Positions 44,724 through 54,171 are shown, numbered from the stretch's first letter. The stretch: DNA of 64,000 bases from Pseudochelatococcus sp050946405 (GCF_050946405.1 NZ_JBMNUS010000005.1:209902-273901), one strand, 5' to 3'. The notes: generated by a model from the letters alone, not told the origin. Made by a program: numbers and translations.

Positions 44724-46194
44724 GACGCCGCTCGTGCTGGCGGGGCGCGACGGCCGGCGGCGCGCCATTGCCGCGGTCGATGCGCGGGCGGAAAGCCTCG
44801 GGTTGCGCATCGGCATGGCCGTCACGAAAGCGCAGGCGCTGGTGCCGGGGCTCGCCGTCGCCGATGCCGACCCGCAGGCCGATGCGCGGGGGCTGGAGCG
44901 CCTCGCGCTGCGGGTGGTGCAAAGGATCTCGCCGGTCGTCTCGGTCGATCCGCCCGACGGGCTCGTCATCGACACGACCGGCGCCGATCATCTGCACGGC
45001 GGCGAGGCGGCGATGCTCGCCTTCCTCGTGCGGCGGCTGGCGGTGTGGGGCGTCGTGGCGCGGGCGGCAGTTGCGGATACATGGGGCGCGGCCCATGCGG
45101 CCGCCCGCTGGGGCGGGACTGCGATTCTCGTCGTGCCGCCGGGCGGGGCGGCGGCGATGCTGCGCCCCCTGCCGCTCGCGGCGCTGCGTGTCGATCCCGA
45201 TCGCGTGCGCGGGCTGCGCGATCTCGGGTTCGAGCGCATCGGCGATCTGATGGATGGGCCGCGCGCGCCGCTCGCGCTGCGCTTCGGGCCGGAGGTCGTC
45301 CGCCGGCTCGATCAGGCGCTGGGCACGGCGGCGGAGCCGATCGAGCCGGCGCGCGCGCCCGATCCCGTCGAGGTCCAGCGCGTTTTCGGCGAGCCCATCG
45401 CCGCCGCCGAAACCATCGCCCGCTTCATCGGCAAGCTCGTCGCCGCGCTCTGCATCGAGCTGGAGCGCCGGGGGCTCGGCGCCCGCCGGCTCGATCTGCT
45501 GTGCCGGCGCGTGGATGATCGCTGGCAGGCCGTGCGCGTCGGCATGGGGCAGCCGGTGCGCGACGCCGCGCGTCTGACGCGGCTGCTGTGCGAGCGCATC
45601 GGGACGATCGATCCCGGCTTCGGCATCGAGCACATGGCGCTGACCGCCTGCGTGACGGAGCCCCTTGCCGCGCGCCAGTTCGTCTCCGGGCTCGCGGGGC
45701 CGGCGGAGCCGGACGTTTCCGGCCTCATCGACGTGCTCGCCAACCGGGTCGGCGAGCGCCGGGTCTACCGCTTCGCGCCCGTCGCCAGCGACGTGCCCGA
45801 ACGGTCGGTGACGCGCGTCGCGCCGCTCGCCGCGGCGGACCTCGATGCGCAAGCGGGCGCGGTCTGGCAAGGCGGCGCGGTCTGGCAAGGCGGCTGGCCG
45901 CGCCCGCCGCGGCTGCTGGCGCGGCCGGAGCCGATCGTCACCATGGCGCTGCTGCCCGATCATCCGCCCGTCTGGTTCGACTGGCGCGGGGTGCGCCGGC
46001 GCGTGCGCCGCGCGGACGGGCCGGAACGCATCTTCGGGGAATGGTGGCTGCGGGATGCGGAACTGGCCGCCGTGCGGGATTATTTCCGCGTCGAGGACGA
46101 TGCGGGCGGGCGCTACTGGATCTTTCGCGCCGGCGACGGCGAGGATGCGCAGACCGGCTCGCACCGCTGGTTCATGCACGGGATATTCGCATGA
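44644..46194 (+). CDS. imuB: Y-family polymerase-like protein ImuB
   Basis: ImuB is a catalytically inactive Y-family homologue that recruits DnaE2 and ImuA to the beta clamp. The 516-residue protein starts MRVVSLFLPRWPTDRFRRKS, where active polymerases have acidic metal ligands, and the SIDE-type motif is replaced by SVDPPDGLVIDTTGADHL, consistent with loss of catalysis. The C-terminal half carries an AVWQGG duplication. Its stop overlaps the dnaE2 start (ATGA). Confidence 0.92.
   Translation: MRVVSLFLPRWPTDRFRRKSACAPPSETPLVLAGRDGRRRAIAAVDARAESLGLRIGMAVTKAQALVPGLAVADADPQADARGLERLALRVVQRISPVVSVDPPDGLVIDTTGADHLHGGEAAMLAFLVRRLAVWGVVARAAVADTWGAAHAAARWGGTAILVVPPGGAAAMLRPLPLAALRVDPDRVRGLRDLGFERIGDLMDGPRAPLALRFGPEVVRRLDQALGTAAEPIEPARAPDPVEVQRVFGEPIAAAETIARFIGKLVAALCIELERRGLGARRLDLLCRRVDDRWQAVRVGMGQPVRDAARLTRLLCERIGTIDPGFGIEHMALTACVTEPLAARQFVSGLAGPAEPDVSGLIDVLANRVGERRVYRFAPVASDVPERSVTRVAPLAAADLDAQAGAVWQGGAVWQGGWPRPPRLLARPEPIVTMALLPDHPPVWFDWRGVRRRVRRADGPERIFGEWWLRDAELAAVRDYFRVEDDAGGRYWIFRAGDGEDAQTGSHRWFMHGIFA
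45859..45894. repeat. In-frame 18-bp tandem duplication in imuB
   Basis: Two 18-bp units, 45859-45876 and 45877-45894, are identical and each encodes AVWQGG. The duplication keeps the frame and adds six residues to the C-terminal part of ImuB. Confidence 0.75.
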
Positions 46195-49100
46195 ACGCCC
46201 GCTACGCCGAATTGCAGGCGACGTCGCACTTCTCCTTTCTGCGCGGCGCGAGCAGTTGCGCGGAGCTGTTCGGCCGGGCGAGGGAACTCGGCATCGCGGC
46301 GCTCGGCATCGTCGACCGCAACTCGCTCGCCGGCATCGTGCAGGCGCATCAGGCGGCGAAGGAAGCGGGCGTGCGGCTCATTGTCGGCTGCCGGCTCGAT
46401 CTCGCCTGCGGCATGTCGTTGCTCGTCTATCCGGCCGACCGCGCCGCCTATGCCCGGCTCTGCCGCCTGTTGTCGCTGGGCAAGAAACGGGCCGGCAAGG
46501 GCGGCTGTCATCTCGAATGGGCCGATCTCGCGGCCTTCGCCGAGGGCCTCACCGCCGTGCTGCTGCCGGACGCCGCCGACGAAACCTGCGCGCTGCGACT
46601 GCGCCGGCTGCGGGAGGCTTTCGGGGCGCACGCGCATCTGGCGCTGACCCTGCGCCGCAGGCCGAACGACCAGTTGCGGCTGTGGGAATTGTCGGCCATG
46701 GCGGCGGCGGCCGGTGTCGCGACCGTGGTCACCAACGACGTGCTGTTTCACGCGCCGGAACGGCGCATCCTGCAGGATGTCGTCACCGCGATCCGCCACA
46801 ACGTCACCGTCGACGCGCTCGGCTTCCGGCGCGAGCGCCACGCCGACCGTTACCTCAAGCCGCCGCAGGAGATGCACCGGCTGTTCGCGCGCTACCCGCA
46901 AGCGCTGGCGCGCACGCTCGCCATCATGGAGCGTTGCCGCTTCTCGCTCGATGAGCTGGCCTATCAATACCCCGAGGAAAGGCTTCACCCGGAGCTGACG
47001 CCGCAGCAGGCGCTGGAGAAGCTGGCCTGGGAGGGCACCGACGCGCGCTATCCCGCCGGCGTGCCGGACAAGGTGCGGCGCGCCATCGTGCATGAACTCG
47101 CCCTGATCGCGAAGCTCGGCTATGCGCCTTATTTCCTGACGGTCGACGCCATCGTCCGCTTCGCCCGCTCGCGCGGCATCCTGTGTCAGGGCAGGGGCTC
47201 GGCGGCCAATTCGGCCGTGTGCTACGCGCTCGGCGTGACCGCCATCGATCCCGAGCGCAACGACCTGCTGTTCGAGCGCTTCGTCTCCGAGGAGCGCGAC
47301 GAGCCGCCGGATATCGACGTGGATTTCGAGCACGAGCGGCGCGAGGAAGTGATCCAGTGGGTCTACGACACCTATGGCCGCGACCGCGCCGCGCTGTGCG
47401 CCACCGTCATCCGCTACCGGGCGAAGGGCGCCATCCGGGATGTCGGCAAGGCGCTCGGCCTGCCGGAGGATCTCACGAAAACCCTTTCGTCGCAGATCTG
47501 GGGCTGGTCGGAGCGGGTGGAGGAGCGGCACGCCGAGGGGCTCGGCCTCAACATGGGCGACCGCCGCCTGCGGCTGGTGCTGGATCTCGCCCGCCAGTTG
47601 ATCGGCACGCCCCGGCATCTCTCCCAGCACCCCGGCGGCTTCGTGCTGACGCGCGACCGGCTCGACGCACTGGTGCCGATCGAACCCGCCGCGATGGCCG
47701 ACCGGCAGGTCATCGAATGGGACAAGGACGACATCGACATCCTGAAATTCATGAAGGTCGACGTGCTGGCGCTCGGCATGCTGAGCTGCATGCGCCGGGC
47801 CTTCGATCTGCTGGCCGAGCACAAGGGGCTCCGTCTCGATCTCGCGACCGTGCCGGCGGAGGACGAGCGCACCTACGCCATGATCCGGAAGGCCGATACG
47901 CTCGGCACCTTCCAGATCGAGAGCCGTGCGCAGATGAGCATGCTGCCGCGCCTGAAGCCGAAAACCTATTACGATCTCGTCATTCAGGTCGCCATCGTGC
48001 GCCCCGGCCCCATTCAGGGCGACATGGTGCATCCCTATCTGCGCCGGCGCGAGGGCCGGGAGAAGGTCGATTATCCCAAGCCGGAGCTTGAGGGCATTCT
48101 GGCCAAGACGCTGGGCGTGCCGCTGTTTCAGGAGCAGGCCATGCGGGTGGCGATCACCTGCGGCGGCTTCACCCCCGGCGAGGCCGACCAGCTTCGCCGC
48201 GCCATGGCGACATTCAAGAACACCGGCACCATCTCGCAGTTCGGCCGCAAGCTGATCGACGGCATGATCGCCAACGGCTACGAGGCCGCATTCGCGGAAA
48301 AGATCTTCCGGCAGCTCGAAGGCTTCGGCTCCTACGGCTTCCCGGAAAGCCATGCCGCGAGTTTCGCGCTGATCGCCTACGCCTCGGCCTGGATGAAATG
48401 CCGGCACCCGGACGCCTTCTGCGCGGCGTTGCTCAATGCCCAGCCGATGGGTTTCTACGCGCCGGCGCAGATCGTCCGCGACGCGCGGGCGCACGGCGTC
48501 GAGGTGCGCCCGGTGTGCGTGAACGCCTCGCGCTGGGATTGCGGGCTCGAACCCTGCGGGGACGGGCGCTTCGCCGTGCGTCTCGGCCTGCGGATGGTTG
48601 CGGGACTCGGCAACGCCGATGCGGCGCGGCTCCTTGCCTGCCGCGCCGACGAGCCTTTCCGCTCGCCCGAGGAGCTGTGGCATCGGGCCGCCGTTTCCGC
48701 CGCCTCTCTGGTCGCGCTCGCTGAAGCCGACGCCTTTCGCCCCTCGCTCGGCCTCGCCCGCCGTGAGGCGCTGTGGGCGATCCGGGCGCTGCGCGACGAG
48801 CCGCTGCCGCTGTTCGCGGCCGCCGCCCGGCGGGAGGCGGCGCCCCTTGCCGAGCAGCGCGAGCCCGCCGTTTCGCTGCGTCCGATGACCGCCGGCGGCG
48901 AGGTCGTGGCGGATTACGGGCATGTCGGCCTGACCCTGCGCGATCATCCCGTGTCATTCCTGCGCCGGGATCTGGCGCGCCGGCGCATCATGACCTGCGC
49001 GCAAGCCATGGCCTGCCGCGACCGGCGCCGCGTCGAGGTCGCGGGCCTCGTTCTCGTGCGCCAGCGCCCCGGTTCCGCCAAGGGCGTCATCTTCATCACG

Positions 49101-49388
49101 CTGGAGGACGAAACGGCCATCGTCAATCTCGTGGTCCGGAAACAGGTGTTCGCGCAATACCGGCGCATCGTTTTCGGCGCGGACATGATCGCCGCCGCCG
49201 GATACATCCAGCGGGAAGGCGAGGTCGTGCATCTCGTGGCGCAGCGTCTGACGGACCTGTCGGCGGAGCTTGCCAGCGTCGGATCGCGCGAGGCGGGTTC
49301 GCCGCTGCCGAAAAACGCCGTCCTTCAGGAGCCCGCAAACGGAGGGCCTGCGGGCGGAATCAGGGTGAAGGCCCGGAATTTCCATTGA
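46191..49388 (+). CDS. dnaE2: Error-prone DNA polymerase DnaE2 (ImuC)
   Basis: DnaE2 is a C-family polymerase that copies damaged DNA with low fidelity. The 1065-residue protein has the PHP domain start ELQATSHFSFLRGASSCAEL, CQGRGSAANSAVCYALGV, and the catalytic PPDIDVDFEHERREEVI. It also has the QEQAMRVAITCGGFTPGEAD and RRAMATFKNTG segments and a C-terminal OB-fold part (VEVAGLVLVRQRPGSAKGVI). The ATG at 46191 overlaps the imuB stop. Length fits DnaE2 (about 1050-1100), shorter than DnaE1. Confidence 0.95.
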   Translation: MNARYAELQATSHFSFLRGASSCAELFGRARELGIAALGIVDRNSLAGIVQAHQAAKEAGVRLIVGCRLDLACGMSLLVYPADRAAYARLCRLLSLGKKRAGKGGCHLEWADLAAFAEGLTAVLLPDAADETCALRLRRLREAFGAHAHLALTLRRRPNDQLRLWELSAMAAAAGVATVVTNDVLFHAPERRILQDVVTAIRHNVTVDALGFRRERHADRYLKPPQEMHRLFARYPQALARTLAIMERCRFSLDELAYQYPEERLHPELTPQQALEKLAWEGTDARYPAGVPDKVRRAIVHELALIAKLGYAPYFLTVDAIVRFARSRGILCQGRGSAANSAVCYALGVTAIDPERNDLLFERFVSEERDEPPDIDVDFEHERREEVIQWVYDTYGRDRAALCATVIRYRAKGAIRDVGKALGLPEDLTKTLSSQIWGWSERVEERHAEGLGLNMGDRRLRLVLDLARQLIGTPRHLSQHPGGFVLTRDRLDALVPIEPAAMADRQVIEWDKDDIDILKFMKVDVLALGMLSCMRRAFDLLAEHKGLRLDLATVPAEDERTYAMIRKADTLGTFQIESRAQMSMLPRLKPKTYYDLVIQVAIVRPGPIQGDMVHPYLRRREGREKVDYPKPELEGILAKTLGVPLFQEQAMRVAITCGGFTPGEADQLRRAMATFKNTGTISQFGRKLIDGMIANGYEAAFAEKIFRQLEGFGSYGFPESHAASFALIAYASAWMKCRHPDAFCAALLNAQPMGFYAPAQIVRDARAHGVEVRPVCVNASRWDCGLEPCGDGRFAVRLGLRMVAGLGNADAARLLACRADEPFRSPEELWHRAAVSAASLVALAEADAFRPSLGLARREALWAIRALRDEPLPLFAAAARREAAPLAEQREPAVSLRPMTAGGEVVADYGHVGLTLRDHPVSFLRRDLARRRIMTCAQAMACRDRRRVEVAGLVLVRQRPGSAKGVIFITLEDETAIVNLVVRKQVFAQYRRIVFGADMIAAAGYIQREGEVVHLVAQRLTDLSAELASVGSREAGSPLPKNAVLQEPANGGPAGGIRVKARNFH

Positions 49389-49637
49389 GAGTGCAGCCGG
49401 AAGGGCGGCCCATGGCAGAATTGCAGAAGTAAGATACCTGATTGAATTATATTTCAGACACAGATCAATTTTTTCTTGTGGAGAATAAAATAATAAAAAA
49501 CAAAAATAAAATCATTATCTTTATGAGAAGAAGCTATAATCATGGACATTTATTTTAATATTGTTTTTATATTTTGTTTCGTCGGATGCCAGAATCATGT
49601 TTAAGGTTTTCGCTGGTTGTTCTTGTCTGCTGAAAAC
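49389..49637. other. AT-rich spacer before the glycosyltransferase gene
   Basis: From about 49440 to 49585 the sequence is strongly AT-rich, with long A and T runs, unlike anything else in the window. A perfect TATAAT lies at 49535-49540; no good -35 is placed upstream (TCATTA at 49512-49517 is weak). No open frame is credible. It may be a promoter region bound by nucleoid proteins or foreign DNA. Confidence 0.55.
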
Positions 49638-51560
49638 ATGTTAACGGGTGTTCATCAGATGATGGCGCGTCTGCGAAACCTGCCGGGACCCGGCGATATC
49701 CGTGCGTGGGTGTGCGCGCTGTCGGGCAAAGTGCTTTTGGCGTCCGGCGGCAAGGCGGCGGCCGCCGCCGTTCTCGCGCAGGCCGGTGACGGTGAGACGC
49801 GGCGCGTGGAGGATTGCCTGAAACAGGCGATGCAGCTTCATTTCGAGCGCGGCGATGCGGAGAGCGTCCGCGTCATCGGCCGCCGGTTGCGCCGCCGGGG
49901 CGAAACGGACCCGGACATCGCGTTCATGCTGATGTCCGTCCTGCCGGACGAGGAAGACAAGAACCGGGTTTTCGCTTTCCAGCGGCTGCTTCTGAAGAGC
50001 CGCAACCTGAAATACGTAAGCCTCTGTCTGTCCGTCCTCAAGCTCGATACCGGGAGTGAGGGCGACTATGAACTGCTTCAGGAAACTTCCCTGTTTCTTG
50101 AGCAGGAGGCGGGCGGCCGTGCGCTGCATGCCTTTCTGAGCGCCCATCTCGTCATGTGGGCGCTGGAGCGTTGCGATTATCCCGCCGCGCGGTGCGCTCT
50201 CGCGGTCGCGGAGGCCAATCTGAAACAGGGCCGCCGCGGCATATTGGGGCTGGTGCAGGGGCTGCATGCCATTCACTGGTGGGGCGACGACGGCGCTGCC
50301 GCCCATGCGGTTGCGGTCGCGCTGCCGCCGCAGCCCGAGGCGCGCGCGCGGCGCAGGGCCATGCCGCATCGGTGGGACGACGACAGGATCAGGATCGGAT
50401 ACGTCTCTGCCGATTTCCTGGATATCCACGCCACCATGCAGTTGCTCGGCAACGTCCTGGAAAGGCATGACAGGAGCCGTTTCGACGTCACCCTCTTTTG
50501 CCATACGCCCGACGATTACATCGCACGCAACAATTTCGATCGCACGCAATGGGGCGACGTCGTCGATATAAGGGAAATGTCCGATGAAGATGCCGTCAGG
50601 TGCATTCGCGACAGAAACACGGATATCCTCGTCGACCTGAAGGGATATACGATGCACTCGCGCAACAGGATATTCAATTTTCCCGCGGCGCCGGTTCATG
50701 TGGCGTGGCTGGGTTATCCGACGACCGCGGTGAATGTCGATCTGGATTATGTGATCGGCGATCCTTTCGTGCTGCCGGACAGCGCCCGTCCCGACTGGAA
50801 GGAAGCGTTCTGCCGCCTGCCCGAAACCTACCAGCCCAACGATCCCGTCCGCCGCCCGCCGCCGACGCCGCTCGCGCGCGCCGATTTCGGCCTGCCGCCG
50901 GATCGCTTCATCTTCGGTTCGTTCAACAATCCGCATAAAATCACGCCGGCCGTCATCGATCTGTGGTGCCGCATCCTGCGCCGGACGCCGGACGGACTCA
51001 TGTGGATATATGCGCGGGAGGAACGCCAGCAGAATAATCTGCTGAAGGAGTTCGTGCGTCAGGGCATAGCGGCGGAGCGGGTTTCGTTCATGTCCCACGA
51101 GACCCCGGCGCGGCATCTCGATCGCATGCAACTCGCCGATCTCGGTCTCGATACCTTTCCCTACAACGGCCATACGACGACATCGGAGCAATTGTGGTCC
51201 GGCTTGCCGGTGCTGGCGGTCCGGGGCACGCATTTCGCCTCGCGGGTGAGCGAGAGCCTGCTCAACGCCATCGGCCTGCCGGAACTGGTGGCCGGGGACA
51301 ACGACGCGTATGTCGAACTCGCGGTCAGCCTTTATCACGACCGGGAACGGCTTTCCGGCTACCGGCGCGCGCTCGAAGCGGGGCGCTTCACCCGGCCGCT
51401 GTTCGACGCGGAACGCTTCTGCCGCCATCTGGAACGGGCCTATGCGACGATGGCCGCGCGCGCGAAAGCCGGGCTGGAGCCGGATGTGATCGACGTGCCG
51501 GCCATGCCGGCGCGCCAAGGATCATTCGAAGAAGGATCATTCGAAGAAGGATCGTTCTAA
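49638..51560 (+). CDS. GT41 (O-GlcNAc-transferase-like) glycosyltransferase
   Basis: The 640-residue protein has an N-terminal helical half without clear TPR motifs and a C-terminal GT41 catalytic region: RIRIGYVSADFLDIHATMQL, ILVDLKGYTMHSRNRIFNFP, PVHVAWLGYPTT, FIFGSFNNPHKITPAVIDLW and LGLDTFPYNGHTTTSEQLWS. Such enzymes transfer sugar from a nucleotide donor to Ser/Thr of proteins; in bacteria some modify surface proteins. The start is uncertain: a TTG at 49617 and an ATG at 49659 are also possible, with no clear ribosome site. The C-terminus GSFEEGSFEEGSF is built by a DNA tandem repeat that also supplies the stop. Confidence 0.82.
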   Translation: MLTGVHQMMARLRNLPGPGDIRAWVCALSGKVLLASGGKAAAAAVLAQAGDGETRRVEDCLKQAMQLHFERGDAESVRVIGRRLRRRGETDPDIAFMLMSVLPDEEDKNRVFAFQRLLLKSRNLKYVSLCLSVLKLDTGSEGDYELLQETSLFLEQEAGGRALHAFLSAHLVMWALERCDYPAARCALAVAEANLKQGRRGILGLVQGLHAIHWWGDDGAAAHAVAVALPPQPEARARRRAMPHRWDDDRIRIGYVSADFLDIHATMQLLGNVLERHDRSRFDVTLFCHTPDDYIARNNFDRTQWGDVVDIREMSDEDAVRCIRDRNTDILVDLKGYTMHSRNRIFNFPAAPVHVAWLGYPTTAVNVDLDYVIGDPFVLPDSARPDWKEAFCRLPETYQPNDPVRRPPPTPLARADFGLPPDRFIFGSFNNPHKITPAVIDLWCRILRRTPDGLMWIYAREERQQNNLLKEFVRQGIAAERVSFMSHETPARHLDRMQLADLGLDTFPYNGHTTTSEQLWSGLPVLAVRGTHFASRVSESLLNAIGLPELVAGDNDAYVELAVSLYHDRERLSGYRRALEAGRFTRPLFDAERFCRHLERAYATMAARAKAGLEPDVIDVPAMPARQGSFEEGSFEEGSF

Positions 51561-51576
51561 GAAGGATCGTTCGAAG
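51517..51576. repeat. 15-bp tandem repeat, four units, spanning the GT41 stop codon
   Basis: AAGGATCATTCGAAG is repeated at 51517, 51532, 51547 and 51562. Units 3 and 4 have CGTT for CATT. In unit 3 CGAAG has become CTAAG, which makes the TAA stop at 51558-51560. Without that change the frame would run about 28 residues further, to a TAG near 51646. Confidence 0.85.
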
Positions 51577-51622
51577 CGGCATGGAGCGGCGGACATGCGC
51601 ACGGTGGCGCCCCGTCGTTTGT

Positions 51623-52363
51623 TTACGCCGAAAGCCGGTAGCTGCCCGCGGCGTCGATCTGGCTTTCGAGGCGGGCGACGACGATGGAGAACGTCGTCTC
51701 GATGTGTACGTCGATCAGGGCCGACAGCCGGTCGATATCGTTCGCCAGCGCGGCTTCGAAGATCGCCCGGTGCTCCTCGCGGACGTCGCGCGTCTGGTGC
51801 GTGTTCGCCAGCGACAGGCGGTTGTAGCGATAGGATTGCTGGTGCAGCGTGCGCCGGAACCGGATCAGCCAGCTATTGTGGCAATTGGCCACCAGCGCGT
51901 CGTGGAACCGGGCGTTGAGTTCGTCCCATTCTTCCGTGAGTTCCTTGCGGCCTTCGCCGATCAGGCGCTGTTCCACGTTCTGCAACCGGTGATAGGCCGC
52001 CACCAACTGCGCCTCCCATTCGTCGGTCCGCGCCAGAAGCGACAATCGCAGGGCGTTGATCTCGACGATCTTGCGCGCCTCGGTGATGTCGCGAAAATCG
52101 GTGATGGACAGGGGGGCGACATAGAAGCCGCGCTGTTCGTGAGAGATCACCAGCGAGCCCGCCAGCAGCCGCGACAGCGCCTCGCGCACCGTGCTCGTGC
52201 CGACGCCGAAATCCTTGCGCAGATCGTTCACGTGCAGGCGCGCGCCGGGCTCCAGCTCGCCGGCGAGAATCCGCTCCTGCAACTGGCGATAGACGGCGTC
52301 GATCGCCGTGCGGCTTTTGTCGGCCGCGGCGGGATCGGCCTGTTTCAGCGCTTGCTTCAGCAT
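51623..52363 (-). CDS. GntR-family transcription regulator (FCD/FadR type)
   Basis: Likely regulator of the divergent aromatic-degradation operon. The 246-residue form starts MLKQALKQADPAAADKSRTA. It has the winged helix (AVYRQLQERILAGELEPGAR; DLRKDFGVGTSTVREALSRL) and an FCD ligand domain with ARKIVEINALRLSLLAR, RFHDALVANCHNSWL and EEHRAIFEAALANDIDRLSA, giving the metal/ligand His pattern. Alternative ATGs lie at 52426 and further upstream; I chose 52363 because GAGAG precedes it and the winged helix begins soon after. Effector unknown, probably a pathway intermediate. Confidence 0.88.
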   Translation of the reverse strand: MLKQALKQADPAAADKSRTAIDAVYRQLQERILAGELEPGARLHVNDLRKDFGVGTSTVREALSRLLAGSLVISHEQRGFYVAPLSITDFRDITEARKIVEINALRLSLLARTDEWEAQLVAAYHRLQNVEQRLIGEGRKELTEEWDELNARFHDALVANCHNSWLIRFRRTLHQQSYRYNRLSLANTHQTRDVREEHRAIFEAALANDIDRLSALIDVHIETTFSIVVARLESQIDAAGSYRLSA

Positions 52364-52555
52364 CGTTCTGCTCTCATGCCCGGAGAGACCGTCCATCGGT
52401 TCGGGAAAGGCGGGTCGCGCGTTCATAGAACGCGATTCGTTGAAAATGGCGTGAAAAACATCCGGTCTCTCGCCGATCCCCGCATTCCCGACATCGATGG
52501 CGGCAAGGAGGACGCGCGCCGCCACCATATCATTGTCGGGCAAGGCAAAACAACA

Positions 52556-52605
52556 ATCGTTCAAAAAAACGATATTTTTCTTTACAAACGATATTTCGAA
52601 CGTAT
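52556..52605. promoter_or_regulatory. Candidate regulator operator between gntR and the meta-cleavage operon
   Basis: ATCGTT (52556-52561) and AACGAT (52568-52573) form an inverted repeat with a 6-base spacer. The 10-mer AACGATATTT occurs at 52568-52577 and again at 52587-52596, one 19-base step apart. The AT-rich block sits between gntR and the dehydrogenase gene, where a GntR operator is expected. Assignment to that regulator is inferred. Confidence 0.5.
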
Positions 52606-52677
52606 CCTCATTGTCATAGATCCGGCGGGCGCTTGACGATCCCGATCAAAAAGCCGGCTGGAGGAGGAGATGAACCG

Positions 52678-54171
52678 ATGCATGACGCTGCCGCGCCCCT
52701 GCGCGCCGCGCTGAAGGAGCACAAGCTCTTCATTGACGGCCAGTACGCTCCCGCGACGAGCGGAAAGCTCTTCGACAAGTTTTCCCCGGTCGACGGTACG
52801 CTCATCGCCCGCGTGCACGAGGCGGGGCTCGAGGATGTGGACCGGGCCGTGAAGGCCGCCCGCGCCGCGCTTGCCGGGCCGTGGGGCCGGCTCACGGCGA
52901 AGGCCCGCTGCGACCTGCTGCTCGATCTCTCGCAGCGCATCGCCGCCCGCTCCGACGACTTTCTGGAAGCGGAAGTCGCCGACACCGGCAAGCCGCGCAA
53001 GATGGCGGCGGAGCTCGACATTCCGCGCGGAGCGGCGAATTTCGCCGTCTTCGCCGACATCATCAAGAATCTCGGTTCGGAGTTCTACGACACGCCCACC
53101 CATGACGGCCTCGGCGCCATCAATTACGGCGTGGTGCGCCCCAAGGGCGTGATCGGCGTCATCAGCCCGTGGAACCTGCCGTTGCTGCTGATGACGTGGA
53201 AGGTGGGGCCGGCCCTCGCCTGCGGCAACACGGTCGTCGTCAAGCCGTCGGAGGAGACGCCCGCCACCGCCACGCTGCTCGGCGAGGTGATGAACGATGT
53301 CGGCATTCCGCCCGGCGTCTACAACGTCATTCACGGCTTCGGGCCGGGTTCGGCCGGCGAGTTCCTCACCCGCCATCCCGGCGTGGACGGCATCACGCTC
53401 ACCGGCGAGAGCCGCACCGGCGAGGCCATCATGCAGGCGGCCGCCGTCGGCCTGCGCGACGTGTCGTTCGAGCTTGGCGGCAAGAACGCCGGCATCGTCT
53501 TCGCCGACGCCGATCTCGACAAGGCGATCGAGGGCACGCTGCGCTCGGCCTTCCTCAACTCGGGACAGGTGTGCCTCGGGACGGAACGGGTCTATGTCGA
53601 GCGGCCGCTGTTCGAGCAATTCGTCGCGCGACTGAAGGAAGGGGCGGAGAAGCTCGTCATCGGCGCGCCCGGCGATCCCGGCGTCAACCTGGGGCCTCTG
53701 ATCTCGAAGGAGCATCAGCGCAAGGTGCTCTCCTATTACGAGAAGGCGCGGGAACAGGGCGCGACCGTCGTGACCGGCGGCGGCGTGCCGGTGTTCGGCG
53801 ATGCGCGCGACGACGGTTCCTTCGTCGAGCCCACCATCTGGACCGGGCTTGCGGAAGACAGCGCGCCGATCCGCGAGGAGATCTTCGGCCCCGTCTGCCA
53901 CATCGCCCCGTTCGATACCGAGGAGGAGGCGGTGCGCCTCGCCAACGACTCGGAATACGGCCTCGCCGCCGCGGTCTGGACCGAGAATCTGGCGCGCGCC
54001 CATCGCGTCGCACCCCGGCTCGAGGTCGGTATCGTATGGGTGAATTCGTGGTTCCTGCGCGATCTGCGCACGGCCTTCGGCGGTTCCAAGCGCTCCGGCA
54101 TCGGCCGCGAGGGCGGCGTGCATTCGCTCGAATTCTATACCGAGCGGTCCAACGTCTGCATCAAGCTGTGA
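52678..54171 (+). CDS. dmpC: 2-Hydroxymuconic semialdehyde dehydrogenase
   Basis: Oxidises 2-hydroxymuconic semialdehyde, the catechol ring-cleavage product, to 2-hydroxymuconate with NAD. The 497-residue protein is an aldehyde dehydrogenase with Asn166 in SPWNLP, Glu265 in FELGGKNAGIVF and catalytic Cys299 in NSGQVCLGTERV. The assignment to this substrate rests on the neighbouring hydratase, aldolase, decarboxylase and tautomerase genes. The ATG at 52678 follows GGAGGAGGAG; a TTG at 52633 would add 15 residues. First gene of the operon. Confidence 0.9.
   Translation: MHDAAAPLRAALKEHKLFIDGQYAPATSGKLFDKFSPVDGTLIARVHEAGLEDVDRAVKAARAALAGPWGRLTAKARCDLLLDLSQRIAARSDDFLEAEVADTGKPRKMAAELDIPRGAANFAVFADIIKNLGSEFYDTPTHDGLGAINYGVVRPKGVIGVISPWNLPLLLMTWKVGPALACGNTVVVKPSEETPATATLLGEVMNDVGIPPGVYNVIHGFGPGSAGEFLTRHPGVDGITLTGESRTGEAIMQAAAVGLRDVSFELGGKNAGIVFADADLDKAIEGTLRSAFLNSGQVCLGTERVYVERPLFEQFVARLKEGAEKLVIGAPGDPGVNLGPLISKEHQRKVLSYYEKAREQGATVVTGGGVPVFGDARDDGSFVEPTIWTGLAEDSAPIREEIFGPVCHIAPFDTEEEAVRLANDSEYGLAAAVWTENLARAHRVAPRLEVGIVWVNSWFLRDLRTAFGGSKRSGIGREGGVHSLEFYTERSNVCIKL

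Noticed and set aside
46113..48947. Long open frame antisense to dnaE2, plus similar ones opposite serA, purA and the flagellar genes
   Set aside because: Same GC-driven artefact; composition is unnatural and the sense strand has well-supported genes throughout.
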